The notes below the pieces were generated by a model, which was given only the letters and a program-made list of their open reading frames with translations, did not search any database and was not told the DNA's origin. Shown here piece by piece: positions 25,196-32,922 of a DNA stretch of 34,583 nucleotides. Every line of letters begins with the position of its first letter. Within the stretch, counting starts at the first letter, position 1. The stretch comes from an uncultured Pelagibacteraceae bacterium (GTDB lineage: Bacteria > Pseudomonadota > Alphaproteobacteria > Pelagibacterales > Pelagibacteraceae). Position numbers and translations under genes: made by a program. The DNA lies in contig CACNVV010000009.1 in assembly GCA_902624015.1 (NCBI GenBank), positions 1-34,583 of the forward strand. Reading direction: 5' to 3'.

Positions 25196-25200
25196 ATAAT
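25173..25200 (+). promoter_or_regulatory. Sigma-70-type promoter of proV
   Basis: TTGTTA (25173-25178), 16-nt spacer, perfect TATAAT (25195-25200); start would be about 25207, giving a leader of about 38 nt before the proV ATG. The dyad at 25162-25195 covers it. Confidence 0.55.
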
Positions 25201-25244
25201 ATTTGTTTTACATATGATGATTGTAACTGTTAGAACATTACATC

Positions 25245-26270
25245 ATGTCAAAAATTGAGATCAACAACGTTTACAAAATTTTTGGAAATAACCCTTCCTC
25301 TGTACTACCAATGGTAAAAGATGGTGCAACAAAAGATGAAATTTTAGATCAAACAGGTCATACCGTTGGATTAGATAATGTTTCGCTTAAAATTGAAGAA
25401 GGAGAAACCTTTGTTTGTATGGGTTTATCAGGATCAGGAAAATCAACACTAATAAGACATTTAAATAGACTAATCGATCCAACTGATGGTGAAATTTTAG
25501 TTGAGGGCACTAATGTAATGTCACTTGATAAAGATAAGCTTATTGAATTTAGAAGACATAAAATGAGCATGGTATTTCAAAGATTTGGATTATTCCCGCA
25601 TAAAACTGTAATTCAAAATGTTGGCTATGGACTAGAGATGCAAGGTAAAGGTGAAGATGAAAGAAATAAAATCTCAATGGAAAAAATTGATGCAGTTGGT
25701 CTAACTGGTTTTGAAAATCAATACCCTGCCCAATTATCTGGAGGAATGCAGCAACGTGTTGGTTTAGCAAGAGCATTAGCTACTGATACAGATATTATGT
25801 TAATGGATGAAGCTTTCAGCGCTCTAGATCCTTTGATCAGAAGTGATATGCAAAAACAATTAATTGATCTTCAAGCAGAACTAAAAAAAACAATTGTATT
25901 TATTACTCACGATCTAGATGAATCATTAAGATTGGGTGATCATATTGGGATATTAAACTCTGGAAAATTAGTCCAAGTAGGAACTCCCGAGGAAATTATT
26001 ATGAACCCTGCTGATGATTATGTAAAAGCTTTTGTAAAAGATGTGAATAGAGCAAAAGTTATCAAGGCAAAAATTATTATGAAAACTGCTGATAAAGCTA
26101 ATGACATAGATAAATCAAACTTAATTAAAGTAAATGAAGATGAGTTTATTGAAGATTTTTTACCAAAAATTGTTTGTTCAGATTCAAATTGTGAAGTGGT
26201 TGATAAAAGTGGAAATGTAAAGGGATACATTTCAAACCAAGAATTACAGTCTTCATTAACAAGATCATAA
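25245..26270 (+). CDS. proV: Glycine betaine/proline-type ABC transporter ATPase, ProV-like
   Basis: 341 residues. N-terminal extension typical of ProV/OpuAA (MSKIEINNVYKIFG, then GATKDEILDQTGHTVGLDNV), Walker A GLSGSGKST, Q-loop VFQRFGLFPHKTV, signature LSGGMQQRVGLARAL, Walker B IMLMDEAFSALDP, H-loop ITHDLDESLRLGD. The C-terminal regulatory part (about 275-341) is shorter than the two CBS domains of full ProV (about 400 residues); perhaps one degenerate unit remains. No permease (ProW) or binding protein (ProX) is in the window, so it must work with partners elsewhere. It is 1 nt before a thioesterase gene. Confidence 0.92.
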   Translation: MSKIEINNVYKIFGNNPSSVLPMVKDGATKDEILDQTGHTVGLDNVSLKIEEGETFVCMGLSGSGKSTLIRHLNRLIDPTDGEILVEGTNVMSLDKDKLIEFRRHKMSMVFQRFGLFPHKTVIQNVGYGLEMQGKGEDERNKISMEKIDAVGLTGFENQYPAQLSGGMQQRVGLARALATDTDIMLMDEAFSALDPLIRSDMQKQLIDLQAELKKTIVFITHDLDESLRLGDHIGILNSGKLVQVGTPEEIIMNPADDYVKAFVKDVNRAKVIKAKIIMKTADKANDIDKSNLIKVNEDEFIEDFLPKIVCSDSNCEVVDKSGNVKGYISNQELQSSLTRS

Positions 26271-26271
26271 A

Positions 26272-26733
26272 GTGTTATTAAAAACTTTCGAAGTAAAAAA
26301 GGAATGGGTTGATTACAACAACCATATGAACATGGCTTATTATGTGCTTGTTTTTGATCAAGCATGGGAAGTCGCACTTGAAAAATTTAAAATGGGAGGA
26401 ACTGCAGCAAAAAATCTTAAGAGAAGTACTATGGTTGTTGAAACAAATACTAAATACTTAAATGAAGTTAAAGAAGGTGAAAAAGTAAATGTTAATCTAA
26501 CCTATTTCGACCATGACAAAAAAAGACTTCATTTAAAAATGGAAATGATTTCTCAAAAAACCAACAAACTTTCAGCCTCTATGGAATGGATATCGCTGTA
26601 TATAGATTTAAGCAAAAGGAAAGTGACAGAATTTGAGGAAGAAAAAGTAAAATTAATGAGAGACTTTATTGAACAAAATAATTCAAAATTTTCAACTGAA
26701 GGTCTTCTATTCACTTCTAAATTGAAGAAATAA
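26272..26733 (+). CDS. Hotdog-fold thioesterase, betainyl-CoA thioesterase (CdhB)-like
   Basis: 153 residues, starting with GTG 1 nt after the proV stop (no alternative ATG near). Hotdog-fold signature KEWVDYNNHMNMAYYVLVFDQAWE at about 9-32, with the Asp/Asn-His pair, and KYLNEVKEGEKVNVNLTYFDHDKKRLHL in the second half. From memory this resembles CdhB, the betainyl-CoA thioesterase of carnitine degradation, more than housekeeping YbgC. Coupling to ProV supports a trimethylammonium role: releasing glycine betaine from its CoA ester. Neither CdhA nor CdhC is in the window, so the assignment is tentative. Confidence 0.75.
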   Translation: MLLKTFEVKKEWVDYNNHMNMAYYVLVFDQAWEVALEKFKMGGTAAKNLKRSTMVVETNTKYLNEVKEGEKVNVNLTYFDHDKKRLHLKMEMISQKTNKLSASMEWISLYIDLSKRKVTEFEEEKVKLMRDFIEQNNSKFSTEGLLFTSKLKK

Positions 26734-26773
26734 TTAAATATTCGAGAGATTTTTTTTTTGATATAGGTGCATA

Positions 26774-27727
26774 ATGAGCACTGATAATAATTCAAAAGGA
26801 ATTCTTTTAATAATTGTAGCAATGACTTTGTTTGCAATGCAGGACTCTTTAATTAAATTTATTTTTGAAAAAGCGGCACTTTATGAGATTTTTTTTGGAA
26901 GGTATTTTGTTGCTGCAATTTTGCTGTTTTGTTACATCAAATTTAGAGGTCAAAAAGTTTCTTTAAAAACCTATTATCCTTTTTTAACGTTTGTTAGAGT
27001 AATTCTTCATTTTTTAGCCTTTTCTGCATTCTTTATTTCTTTAACCTATATGCCTTTAGCTACAGCAAATGCTTTATTTTTCTCATGTCCATTTTTCGTG
27101 TCGATTTTTGCAAAATTTTTTTTGAAAGAATTTATTGGTATAAGAAGATGGTCTGCAATTGTGTTTGGTTTCATTGGTGTATTTATTGTTTTAAATCCAA
27201 ACTTTGATGATTTTGAATATAAAAGTCTACTACCAGTTTTGTGCGCATTTTTTTACGCAGCTTCAATGACAATAACAAAATATACATCTGATAAAGATGA
27301 CGTTAATACCCAACTTTTTTATTTTTACCTAATAGCACTAATACTTTGTGGTATTATTTTTGTTTTTATGGGCAATGGTCAACTTAATGATCCTAATTTT
27401 GACCCCACTACTCAATTTATATTTAGAGAATGGTTTTCAAACTTTGATTATACTTGGAAGTTTATTTTATTTTTTGGTTTTGCTGCATCTATTGCTTTTG
27501 TATGTATTTTTTCAGCATATATAGTTGCTTCACCATCTGTTGTTTCATTGTTCGAATATTCTTTAATTATAATGTCTATGATCCCTGGTTATTTTCTATT
27601 TAACGAAATACCTTCGGCTAGAACCTTCATTGGAGTTGCGTGCATAATAGCAGCTGGAATTTATATTTATATGAGAGAGCGAGTTAGAGATCAATATATT
27701 GCAACTGAAACTCCAGTAAGAAGATGA
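26774..27727 (+). CDS. DMT/EamA-family transporter
   Basis: 317 residues with about ten membrane helices in two EamA repeats. Family features: GILLIIVAMTLFAMQDSLIKF at the start, SLTYMPLATANALFFSCPFFVSI in repeat one and VVSLFEYSLIIMSMIPGYFLFNEIP in repeat two. Substrate unknown. It overlaps the following 2-oxoglutarate oxygenase by 4 nt, so the two are coupled. Not closely similar to the DMT protein at 19991-20863. Confidence 0.92.
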   Translation: MSTDNNSKGILLIIVAMTLFAMQDSLIKFIFEKAALYEIFFGRYFVAAILLFCYIKFRGQKVSLKTYYPFLTFVRVILHFLAFSAFFISLTYMPLATANALFFSCPFFVSIFAKFFLKEFIGIRRWSAIVFGFIGVFIVLNPNFDDFEYKSLLPVLCAFFYAASMTITKYTSDKDDVNTQLFYFYLIALILCGIIFVFMGNGQLNDPNFDPTTQFIFREWFSNFDYTWKFILFFGFAASIAFVCIFSAYIVASPSVVSLFEYSLIIMSMIPGYFLFNEIPSARTFIGVACIIAAGIYIYMRERVRDQYIATETPVRR

Positions 27728-28692
27728 GTAAAAGCTATATACCTACAATCAATATATCTTCACTAATTAAAAATAATTTTGAAACTCAAAATGCATTTAA
27801 AACAATTAAAGAAATTGAAAAAGCTTGTGTCAATGTAGGTTTTTTTCAAATTACTGGTCATGGAATTAATCTTAAAGAAATTAAAAAAACTTGTGAAGTT
27901 GGAAATAAATTTTTTAATTTACCAGACAGTAATAAAAGAAAATTATCACCTAAAAAATGGAATAAAAAAAATAAAAATTTATACAGAGGATATTTCCCTA
28001 GTGATGTGAACGGAAAAGAGGGATTAGATATAGGTGATTTAAAGGTAACTAAAAAATATTCTTCAAATATAAATAATCAGTACATAGAGTATCTTAATCT
28101 GAGTTTATGTTTTAATAAAAACTCAATTAATATTTTAAATAAATATTTTGACAATATTTATAGATTAAGTGAAACTTTATTTAAAAGTGTAATAAAACTT
28201 AATAAAAAAAATCCTGATATTTCTAGTGCAGCTTTTTCAAGATTTAAAACATTAAGTACATTAAGATTTAATTATTATCCTAATCAAACAAAACCAGTAG
28301 AAGTATCTAAACAAGATGGGGTTGCTCTTGGATGTGAAACACATGTTGATAGTGGTGTATTCACAGTTCTTTATCAAGATAGAAAAGGTGGATTGCAGGT
28401 ACAAAATAGAAAAAATAAAAAATGGTATGATGTACCATTTAACAAAAAAGCTTTAGTAGTAAACACTGGTAGAGCTTTGGAGTTTCTAAGCAAAGGAAAA
28501 TTTAAAGCAACTAATCATAGAGTTTTGTGGAATAAAAGTAAGAGACTCTCTGTTCCTTTTTTCTTTGAACCTTCCTATGATTTCAAAATGAACCAATCAT
28601 TTTTAAATGGAAGCAAATTCAAAAATAATGGTCCAATTTATGAGAAATTTCTTAACAAATCCTTAAAGAAATTTATTGAATATCAACGTTAG
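27724..28692 (+). CDS. Isopenicillin-N-synthase-family 2-oxoglutarate/Fe(II) oxygenase
   Basis: 322 residues. N-terminal DIOX_N region with ACVNVGFFQITGHGI (about 34-48). The catalytic core has His207 and Asp209 (ETHVDSGVFTVLYQD), His265 (KATNHRVLWN) as Fe(II) ligands, and the R-x-S pair Arg274/Ser276 (KRLSVPFFFEP) for 2-oxoglutarate. Family members hydroxylate, desaturate or cyclise small molecules, including amino acids and purines. It is preceded by a coupled transporter and followed by a 105-nt leader of the next operon. Substrate unknown. Confidence 0.88.
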   Translation: MSKSYIPTINISSLIKNNFETQNAFKTIKEIEKACVNVGFFQITGHGINLKEIKKTCEVGNKFFNLPDSNKRKLSPKKWNKKNKNLYRGYFPSDVNGKEGLDIGDLKVTKKYSSNINNQYIEYLNLSLCFNKNSINILNKYFDNIYRLSETLFKSVIKLNKKNPDISSAAFSRFKTLSTLRFNYYPNQTKPVEVSKQDGVALGCETHVDSGVFTVLYQDRKGGLQVQNRKNKKWYDVPFNKKALVVNTGRALEFLSKGKFKATNHRVLWNKSKRLSVPFFFEPSYDFKMNQSFLNGSKFKNNGPIYEKFLNKSLKKFIEYQR

Positions 28693-28797
28693 TAATAATA
28701 AGGTTTAACTATAAAGCGATACATAACTCGTCGTTAAATTCAAAAATTTACGAAAGTGGGATCGGTCGTCTTTAAATTAATTTTTAAAGGAGGCTTT
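28693..28797 (+). promoter_or_regulatory. Candidate structured 5' leader (riboswitch-like) of the flavin-monooxygenase operon
   Basis: The 105-nt gap can form several helices. Stem-loop 28732-28752 pairs CG+TAAATT with AATTTA+CG (one bulged T, loop CAAA). ACGA (28750-28753) can pair TCGT (28766-28769). CTTTAAA (28770-28776) can pair TTTAAAG (28783-28789), covering the first bases of the Shine-Dalgarno. TATAAAGC (28710-28717) is complementary to GCTTTATG (28793-28800), covering the start codon. AAAG (28753-28756) competes for CTTT (28770-28773). Mutually exclusive pairings that mask the start are the layout of a translational riboswitch. TATAAA at 28710-28715 could alternatively be a -10 box. 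No known class assigned. Confidence 0.4.
28786..28793 (+). promoter_or_regulatory. Strong Shine-Dalgarno deciding the start of the LLM oxidoreductase gene
   Basis: AAAGGAGG lies 4 nt before the ATG at 28798-28800. An upstream in-frame GTG at 28756 has no such site, so the ATG is the start. Confidence 0.85.
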
Positions 28798-29964
28798 ATG
28801 AACTTTGGATATTTTTGTAACACTACTAATTGGGATAAAAAACCTTATACCCAACTTTTAGATGAAGCTAGAGAGATCACTGAATATTGTGATCAAAATA
28901 ATTGGAATTCTATATGGTATACCGAACATCATTTTAATCATGAAGGAATGGAGTCTTGTACCAATCCACTAATGATGTGCACTGATGCTGCTGCAAGAAC
29001 TAAAAATATTCGTTTAGGACAAGCTTGTAACGTAATTACATTTCACAATCCCATAAGACTTGCGGAAGATATTGCAACCCTTGACCAAATGTCAAAAGGA
29101 AGAGTTGAAGTTGGTATTGGAAGAGGAGTTTATGGAAGAGAAGCTATTAACATGAATAAAGAGGCTGACTTAAAAGACCAAGCAAAAAATTTTAGATTAT
29201 TTTCTGAAACATTAGACATAATGAAAAAAGCATGGTCTGAGGACTTCTTTTCTCACCAAGGTGAATTCTATACTTATCCCTCACCAAATTTTATTTGGCA
29301 GCACGATATGAGTCCCCCTAGAGAAAATGTTGTAGATTTAAAAACAAATGAATTAAAACAAATATCTGTATTACCAAAACCTTATCAAAAACCCTTTCCA
29401 CCAATTTCTCAAGTGGTTGATGGAGAAAGATCAATTCAGTGGGCGGCAGAAAATGGACTTAATACAATTATGTGGATACCAACTGTAAAAGCTTTGAAAA
29501 AAAGATTTGAAATTTATAAAGATGCAAAATCTAAAGCTGAAAATAGAGATGTACCACTGGGTGAAGGTATTAGTTTGGTTAGAGATATGTTTGTCGCGGA
29601 AACTATGGAAGAGGCTGAAAAAATGGCTGGAGAACATATCGTAAATTATATGAGATGGGTTTGTCATTGGAGAGGTTTAGGAAATCATATGGACCCAGAT
29701 GAAAAATTACCAGAGACAAAAAATAAACTAGATTTATTAAATTATGAATTTCTTCATAAAAGAAATCTTTTATTTGGAACACCTGAGTTTGTAATAGAAA
29801 AAATAAAAGAACTTCAGCAAGAATTAAATCTTCAAAATTTGCAAGTCTGGTCTAACTTTCCAGGAATTAAACACGAAGACTGCATGAGAAGCATCAAATT
29901 ATTTACTGAAGAAGTTATTCCAAATATAAAACCAATAGATACAAACATTCAAAGAGCTAGCTAG
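28798..29964 (+). CDS. Luciferase-like (LLM class) flavin-dependent monooxygenase
   Basis: 388 residues from the ATG fixed by the strong ribosome site. Bacterial-luciferase TIM-barrel fold: NFGYFCNTTNWD start, SIWYTEHHFNHEG (about 38-50), NIRLGQACNVITFHNPIRLAEDIATLDQMSKGRVEVGIGRG blocks (about 76-118). Such enzymes use reduced flavin from a separate reductase and oxygen to oxidise a substrate, often opening or cleaving N- or S-containing molecules. No flavin reductase gene is in the window. First gene of a tight four-gene operon (gaps of 3 nt, 3 nt, overlap of 8 nt) with a DUF1185 protein, alpha/beta hydrolase and aldehyde dehydrogenase. Substrate unknown. Confidence 0.9.
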   Translation: MNFGYFCNTTNWDKKPYTQLLDEAREITEYCDQNNWNSIWYTEHHFNHEGMESCTNPLMMCTDAAARTKNIRLGQACNVITFHNPIRLAEDIATLDQMSKGRVEVGIGRGVYGREAINMNKEADLKDQAKNFRLFSETLDIMKKAWSEDFFSHQGEFYTYPSPNFIWQHDMSPPRENVVDLKTNELKQISVLPKPYQKPFPPISQVVDGERSIQWAAENGLNTIMWIPTVKALKKRFEIYKDAKSKAENRDVPLGEGISLVRDMFVAETMEEAEKMAGEHIVNYMRWVCHWRGLGNHMDPDEKLPETKNKLDLLNYEFLHKRNLLFGTPEFVIEKIKELQQELNLQNLQVWSNFPGIKHEDCMRSIKLFTEEVIPNIKPIDTNIQRAS

Positions 29965-29967
29965 TAA

Positions 29968-30552
29968 ATGGATTTAAAACTTAGAAAATTTGCAAAATTT
30001 GTTGATAAAACTTTTATTGAAGGTGGAAAAAAAGCAAAAGAGCCTGTTCTGTTAGTTTCGGTTGCAGCTGTTATAGAAAATCCTTGGGCCGGAAAAGGTT
30101 TTGTAGAAGATTTAAAACCAGAAATATTAGATCTTGCGCCTCAATTAGGAGATCTTTTGGTTCCAGAATTAACAAAAGAAATTGGATCAGGTGAAAAAAT
30201 TTTAGCATATGGGAAAGCTGCTATGGTTGGATTAAACGGTGAGATAGAACACGCTTCTGCATTTATTCATACTTTAAGATTTGGAAATAAATTTAGAGAT
30301 GCCGTTGGTGGAACTTCTTATTTAAGTTTTACTAACACCAGAGGTCCTGCGGGAGCAAAAATTTCAATTCCAATGATGCATAAAACTGATGCTGGATTAA
30401 GACCTTTTTATCTAACCCATGAATTTACAATTCATGATGCACCAAATGAGGATGAAATAGTTGTTGCAATTGGAGGTGCTCCAACTGGACGAGCTCATGC
30501 AAGAACAGGTGATAGATATCAAGACATGAAAGAGATGGGCATTGATAACTAA
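29968..30552 (+). CDS. Amino acid synthesis family protein (DUF1185/PF06684-like)
   Basis: 194 residues, a small soluble single-domain protein. It has the recognisable run of AVIENPWAGKGFVEDL (about 35-50), YGKAAMVGLNGEIEHASAFIH (about 86-106) and GAKISIPMMHKTDAGLRP (about 130-147) of the family loosely named amino acid synthesis proteins. Structures exist in the family but no reaction is established to my knowledge. It sits 3 nt after the LLM monooxygenase and 3 nt before the hydrolase, as it does beside LLM oxidoreductases in other proteobacteria as far as I recall, so it probably acts on the oxygenation product. Confidence 0.82.
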   Translation: MDLKLRKFAKFVDKTFIEGGKKAKEPVLLVSVAAVIENPWAGKGFVEDLKPEILDLAPQLGDLLVPELTKEIGSGEKILAYGKAAMVGLNGEIEHASAFIHTLRFGNKFRDAVGGTSYLSFTNTRGPAGAKISIPMMHKTDAGLRPFYLTHEFTIHDAPNEDEIVVAIGGAPTGRAHARTGDRYQDMKEMGIDN

Positions 30553-30555
30553 TTG

Positions 30556-31341
30556 ATGTCTTATAATTTTGATACAGATCAAAATCATTATTATTTTAAT
30601 AACAAGAATTCTTTACCAATAATTTTTATTCATGGCGTTGGTTTAAATCAGCAAATGTGGAAACCACAAATTGAATTTTTTAAAGACAATTCATTTATAA
30701 CTTACGATCTGTTAGGGCATGGAAAAACACCCTTTAAAGAGCCAAATTTATCAATGGAAAATTTTACTGATCAATTATCAAATTTAGTAAACAACCTAAA
30801 GATAGAGAAATTTAATTTAATTGGCTTTTCTATCGGATCTTTGATTGCAATTGAATTTGCCTCAAAATATGAAAATTATTTAAATTCTTTAACTCTAATA
30901 TCCACCACATATCAAAGGACAGCTGAAGAAAGACAAAATGTAATTGATAGAGTAAATTTAGCAAAAAAAAATATGCCAATATCTCAAATGGCAATGAAGA
31001 GATGGTTTTCAGATAAGTACCTTGAGCAAAACCCTGAATTATACGACGAGTTTATGAAAATTCTTAATAAGAAAGGAATTGATCAAGAAAATTTTATAAA
31101 AGCTTATGAAGTATTTGCAAATTATGAGGACAATCTTGAAAACATAAAAAATATTAAAACAAATACCTTAATTATAACAGGATCAGATGATCCAGGATCT
31201 ACGCCCGATATGTCAAAAAATTTAAATAAAGATATACAAAATTCAACATATGTTGAAATTAAAAATGGAAAACATTTATGCACTATTGAATATGCAGATG
31301 ATGTAAATAATGCGATAATGAAACATATAAATAATGCCTGA
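30556..31341 (+). CDS. Alpha/beta-fold hydrolase
   Basis: 261 residues from the ATG at 30556; the TTG just before it is less likely. Catalytic triad candidates: Ser92 in GFSIGSL, Asp in ITGSDDPGSTP (about 218) and His in KNGKHLCTIE (about 244). Oxyanion region FIHGVGLNQQMW at about 24-35. Resembles RutD/PcaD-type hydrolases of ring-degradation pathways (enol-lactone, carbamate or ester hydrolysis). It overlaps the downstream aldehyde dehydrogenase by 8 nt. Role inferred: hydrolysing the product of the flavin monooxygenase/DUF1185 steps. Confidence 0.88.
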   Translation: MSYNFDTDQNHYYFNNKNSLPIIFIHGVGLNQQMWKPQIEFFKDNSFITYDLLGHGKTPFKEPNLSMENFTDQLSNLVNNLKIEKFNLIGFSIGSLIAIEFASKYENYLNSLTLISTTYQRTAEERQNVIDRVNLAKKNMPISQMAMKRWFSDKYLEQNPELYDEFMKILNKKGIDQENFIKAYEVFANYEDNLENIKNIKTNTLIITGSDDPGSTPDMSKNLNKDIQNSTYVEIKNGKHLCTIEYADDVNNAIMKHINNA

Positions 31342-32815
31342 ATTAAAAAAATATCAAATGTTTATAGATGGTCAGTGGGTAGACTCTGATGCAAAAAAAA
31401 CTTTTGAAACTTTAAATCCAGAAAATAATAAACCTTGGGCTGTGGTTCCTGAAGCTAGCGCAAATGATGTGGATAAAGCTGTAAAAGCTGCACAAAAAGC
31501 TTTTGAAGGTGAATGGCCAAAAATGCTTGCAAGAGATAGAGCAAAATATTTAAGAGCTATAGGAAATAAGCTAAGAGAAAATTCTGAATTATTAGGTAAG
31601 ATTGAAACAATTGATACAGGAAAACTGTACAGAGAAACTTATCAACAAGCAAAATACATTGCCGAATATTATGATTACTATGCAGGTTTAGCTGATAAAG
31701 TTGAAGGAACAGTTCTTCCAATAGATAAACCAAATATTCAAGCGATCACAACAAGAATTCCAATAGGTGTTATTGCAGCCATCATTCCCTGGAATTCTCA
31801 AATGTTTTTAACTGCAACAAAAGTTGCTCCTGCTTTAGCTATGGGTAATACTGTTGTAATTAAATGTTCTGAATTAGCGCCAGCAACAATGTTTGAGTTT
31901 GCAAAGTTAGTTGAAGAAACCGGAATACCTAAAGGTGTGGTGAATGTAGTTTCTGGTTTTGGAGATCCATGTGGTAAAGCTCTAACTACTCACAACTTAG
32001 TTGAGAAAGTAGCTTTTACAGGAGGTCCTGAAACTGCAAGACATATTATTAGAAACTCTGCAGAAAATTTATCTGAAGTAAGTTTAGAATTAGGTGGAAA
32101 AAGTCCTGTAGCTGTTTTTGATGATGCCAAACAAGAAAATGCGATTAATGGAATAACTGCTGGAATATTTGGAGCAAGTGGTCAAAGCTGTATAGCAGGT
32201 TCAAGGTTGTACTTACAAAAAGGAATTTATAATGAATTTTTAGATAAATTAGCATCAAGAGCAGAAAAAATTAAAATAGGTGCTCCAATGGATTCTGATA
32301 CTGAAATGGGTCCCTTGAGTAACTTTAAACAATTAGAAGTAATAGAAAAAAATATTAAATTAACTGTTGAACAAGGTGGAAAAATTAAATGTGGTGGTAA
32401 AAGACATCCTTTTTCAAATGAAGGTTATTATTTCCCACCAACAATTATTGAGTGTGAAAATCATAATTTACCAGCTGCTAAAAATGAATTGTTTGGACCT
32501 GTTTTATCAGTGATGAAATTTGATACTGAAAAAGAAGTAATAGAATTAATGAACGACAATCAATATGGTCTTTCTTCGGGTGTTTATACTAGTGATCTAG
32601 CAAGAGGCATGAGGGTATCTAATGCTATCCGAGCAGGAATAACTTTTGTAAATACTTATAGATTAATTTCACCCTCAGCTCCATTTGGGGGTATCAAGGA
32701 TAGTGGATATGGTAAAGAAGCAGGAATTGATTCAATTAAAGACTATACAAGAGTAAAAACAACTTGGTTCTACACATCAGACGAACCTTCTCTAGACCCT
32801 TTCTCAATAAGATAA
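31334..32815 (+). CDS. Aldehyde dehydrogenase (third, distinct from paralogues A/B)
   Basis: 493 residues. Catalytic Asn154 (IPWNSQ), Glu252 (LELGGKS) and Cys286 (ASGQSCIAG) are present. It differs from the other two in the window (MPELKKYQMFIDGQWVDS start, FTGGPETARHI cofactor loop instead of FTGSTRAG), so it is a separate subfamily nearer to betaine-aldehyde/hydroxymuconic-semialdehyde-type enzymes. Last gene of the operon and coupled to the hydrolase, it should oxidise the aldehyde released by the earlier steps. Substrate unknown. Confidence 0.92.
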   Translation: MPELKKYQMFIDGQWVDSDAKKTFETLNPENNKPWAVVPEASANDVDKAVKAAQKAFEGEWPKMLARDRAKYLRAIGNKLRENSELLGKIETIDTGKLYRETYQQAKYIAEYYDYYAGLADKVEGTVLPIDKPNIQAITTRIPIGVIAAIIPWNSQMFLTATKVAPALAMGNTVVIKCSELAPATMFEFAKLVEETGIPKGVVNVVSGFGDPCGKALTTHNLVEKVAFTGGPETARHIIRNSAENLSEVSLELGGKSPVAVFDDAKQENAINGITAGIFGASGQSCIAGSRLYLQKGIYNEFLDKLASRAEKIKIGAPMDSDTEMGPLSNFKQLEVIEKNIKLTVEQGGKIKCGGKRHPFSNEGYYFPPTIIECENHNLPAAKNELFGPVLSVMKFDTEKEVIELMNDNQYGLSSGVYTSDLARGMRVSNAIRAGITFVNTYRLISPSAPFGGIKDSGYGKEAGIDSIKDYTRVKTTWFYTSDEPSLDPFSIR

Positions 32816-32850
32816 TCCGTATCAATTAACCCATCTAAAATAGGATAATT

Positions 32851-32880
32851 TTGTCATTGAATATTGATTGTATTCATACT
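32851..32880 (+). promoter_or_regulatory. Candidate promoter of the LivK-like binding protein gene
   Basis: TTGTCA (32851-32856), 18-nt spacer, CATACT (32875-32880) in the 107-nt gap after the aldehyde dehydrogenase. No terminator is visible after that gene, so readthrough is also possible. Confidence 0.35.
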
Positions 32881-32922
32881 TAAATTAGCTTTTATAAATT
32901 GTTAACAATAAAGAGGAAGATA

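Noticed and set aside
26018-26377. 119-codon minus-strand open frame across proV and the thioesterase gene
   Set aside because: It spans the junction of two well-supported plus-strand genes and has no recognisable domain.
28756-28797. Upstream GTG start extending the LLM oxidoreductase by 14 residues
   Set aside because: The AAAGGAGG ribosome site lies inside this extension, directly before the ATG at 28798, and homologues start at the NFGYF strand.
28693-28797. SAM-V or glycine riboswitch, known in marine alphaproteobacteria
   Set aside because: I could not match the remembered consensus blocks of either class, and the downstream genes are not methionine or glycine metabolism.
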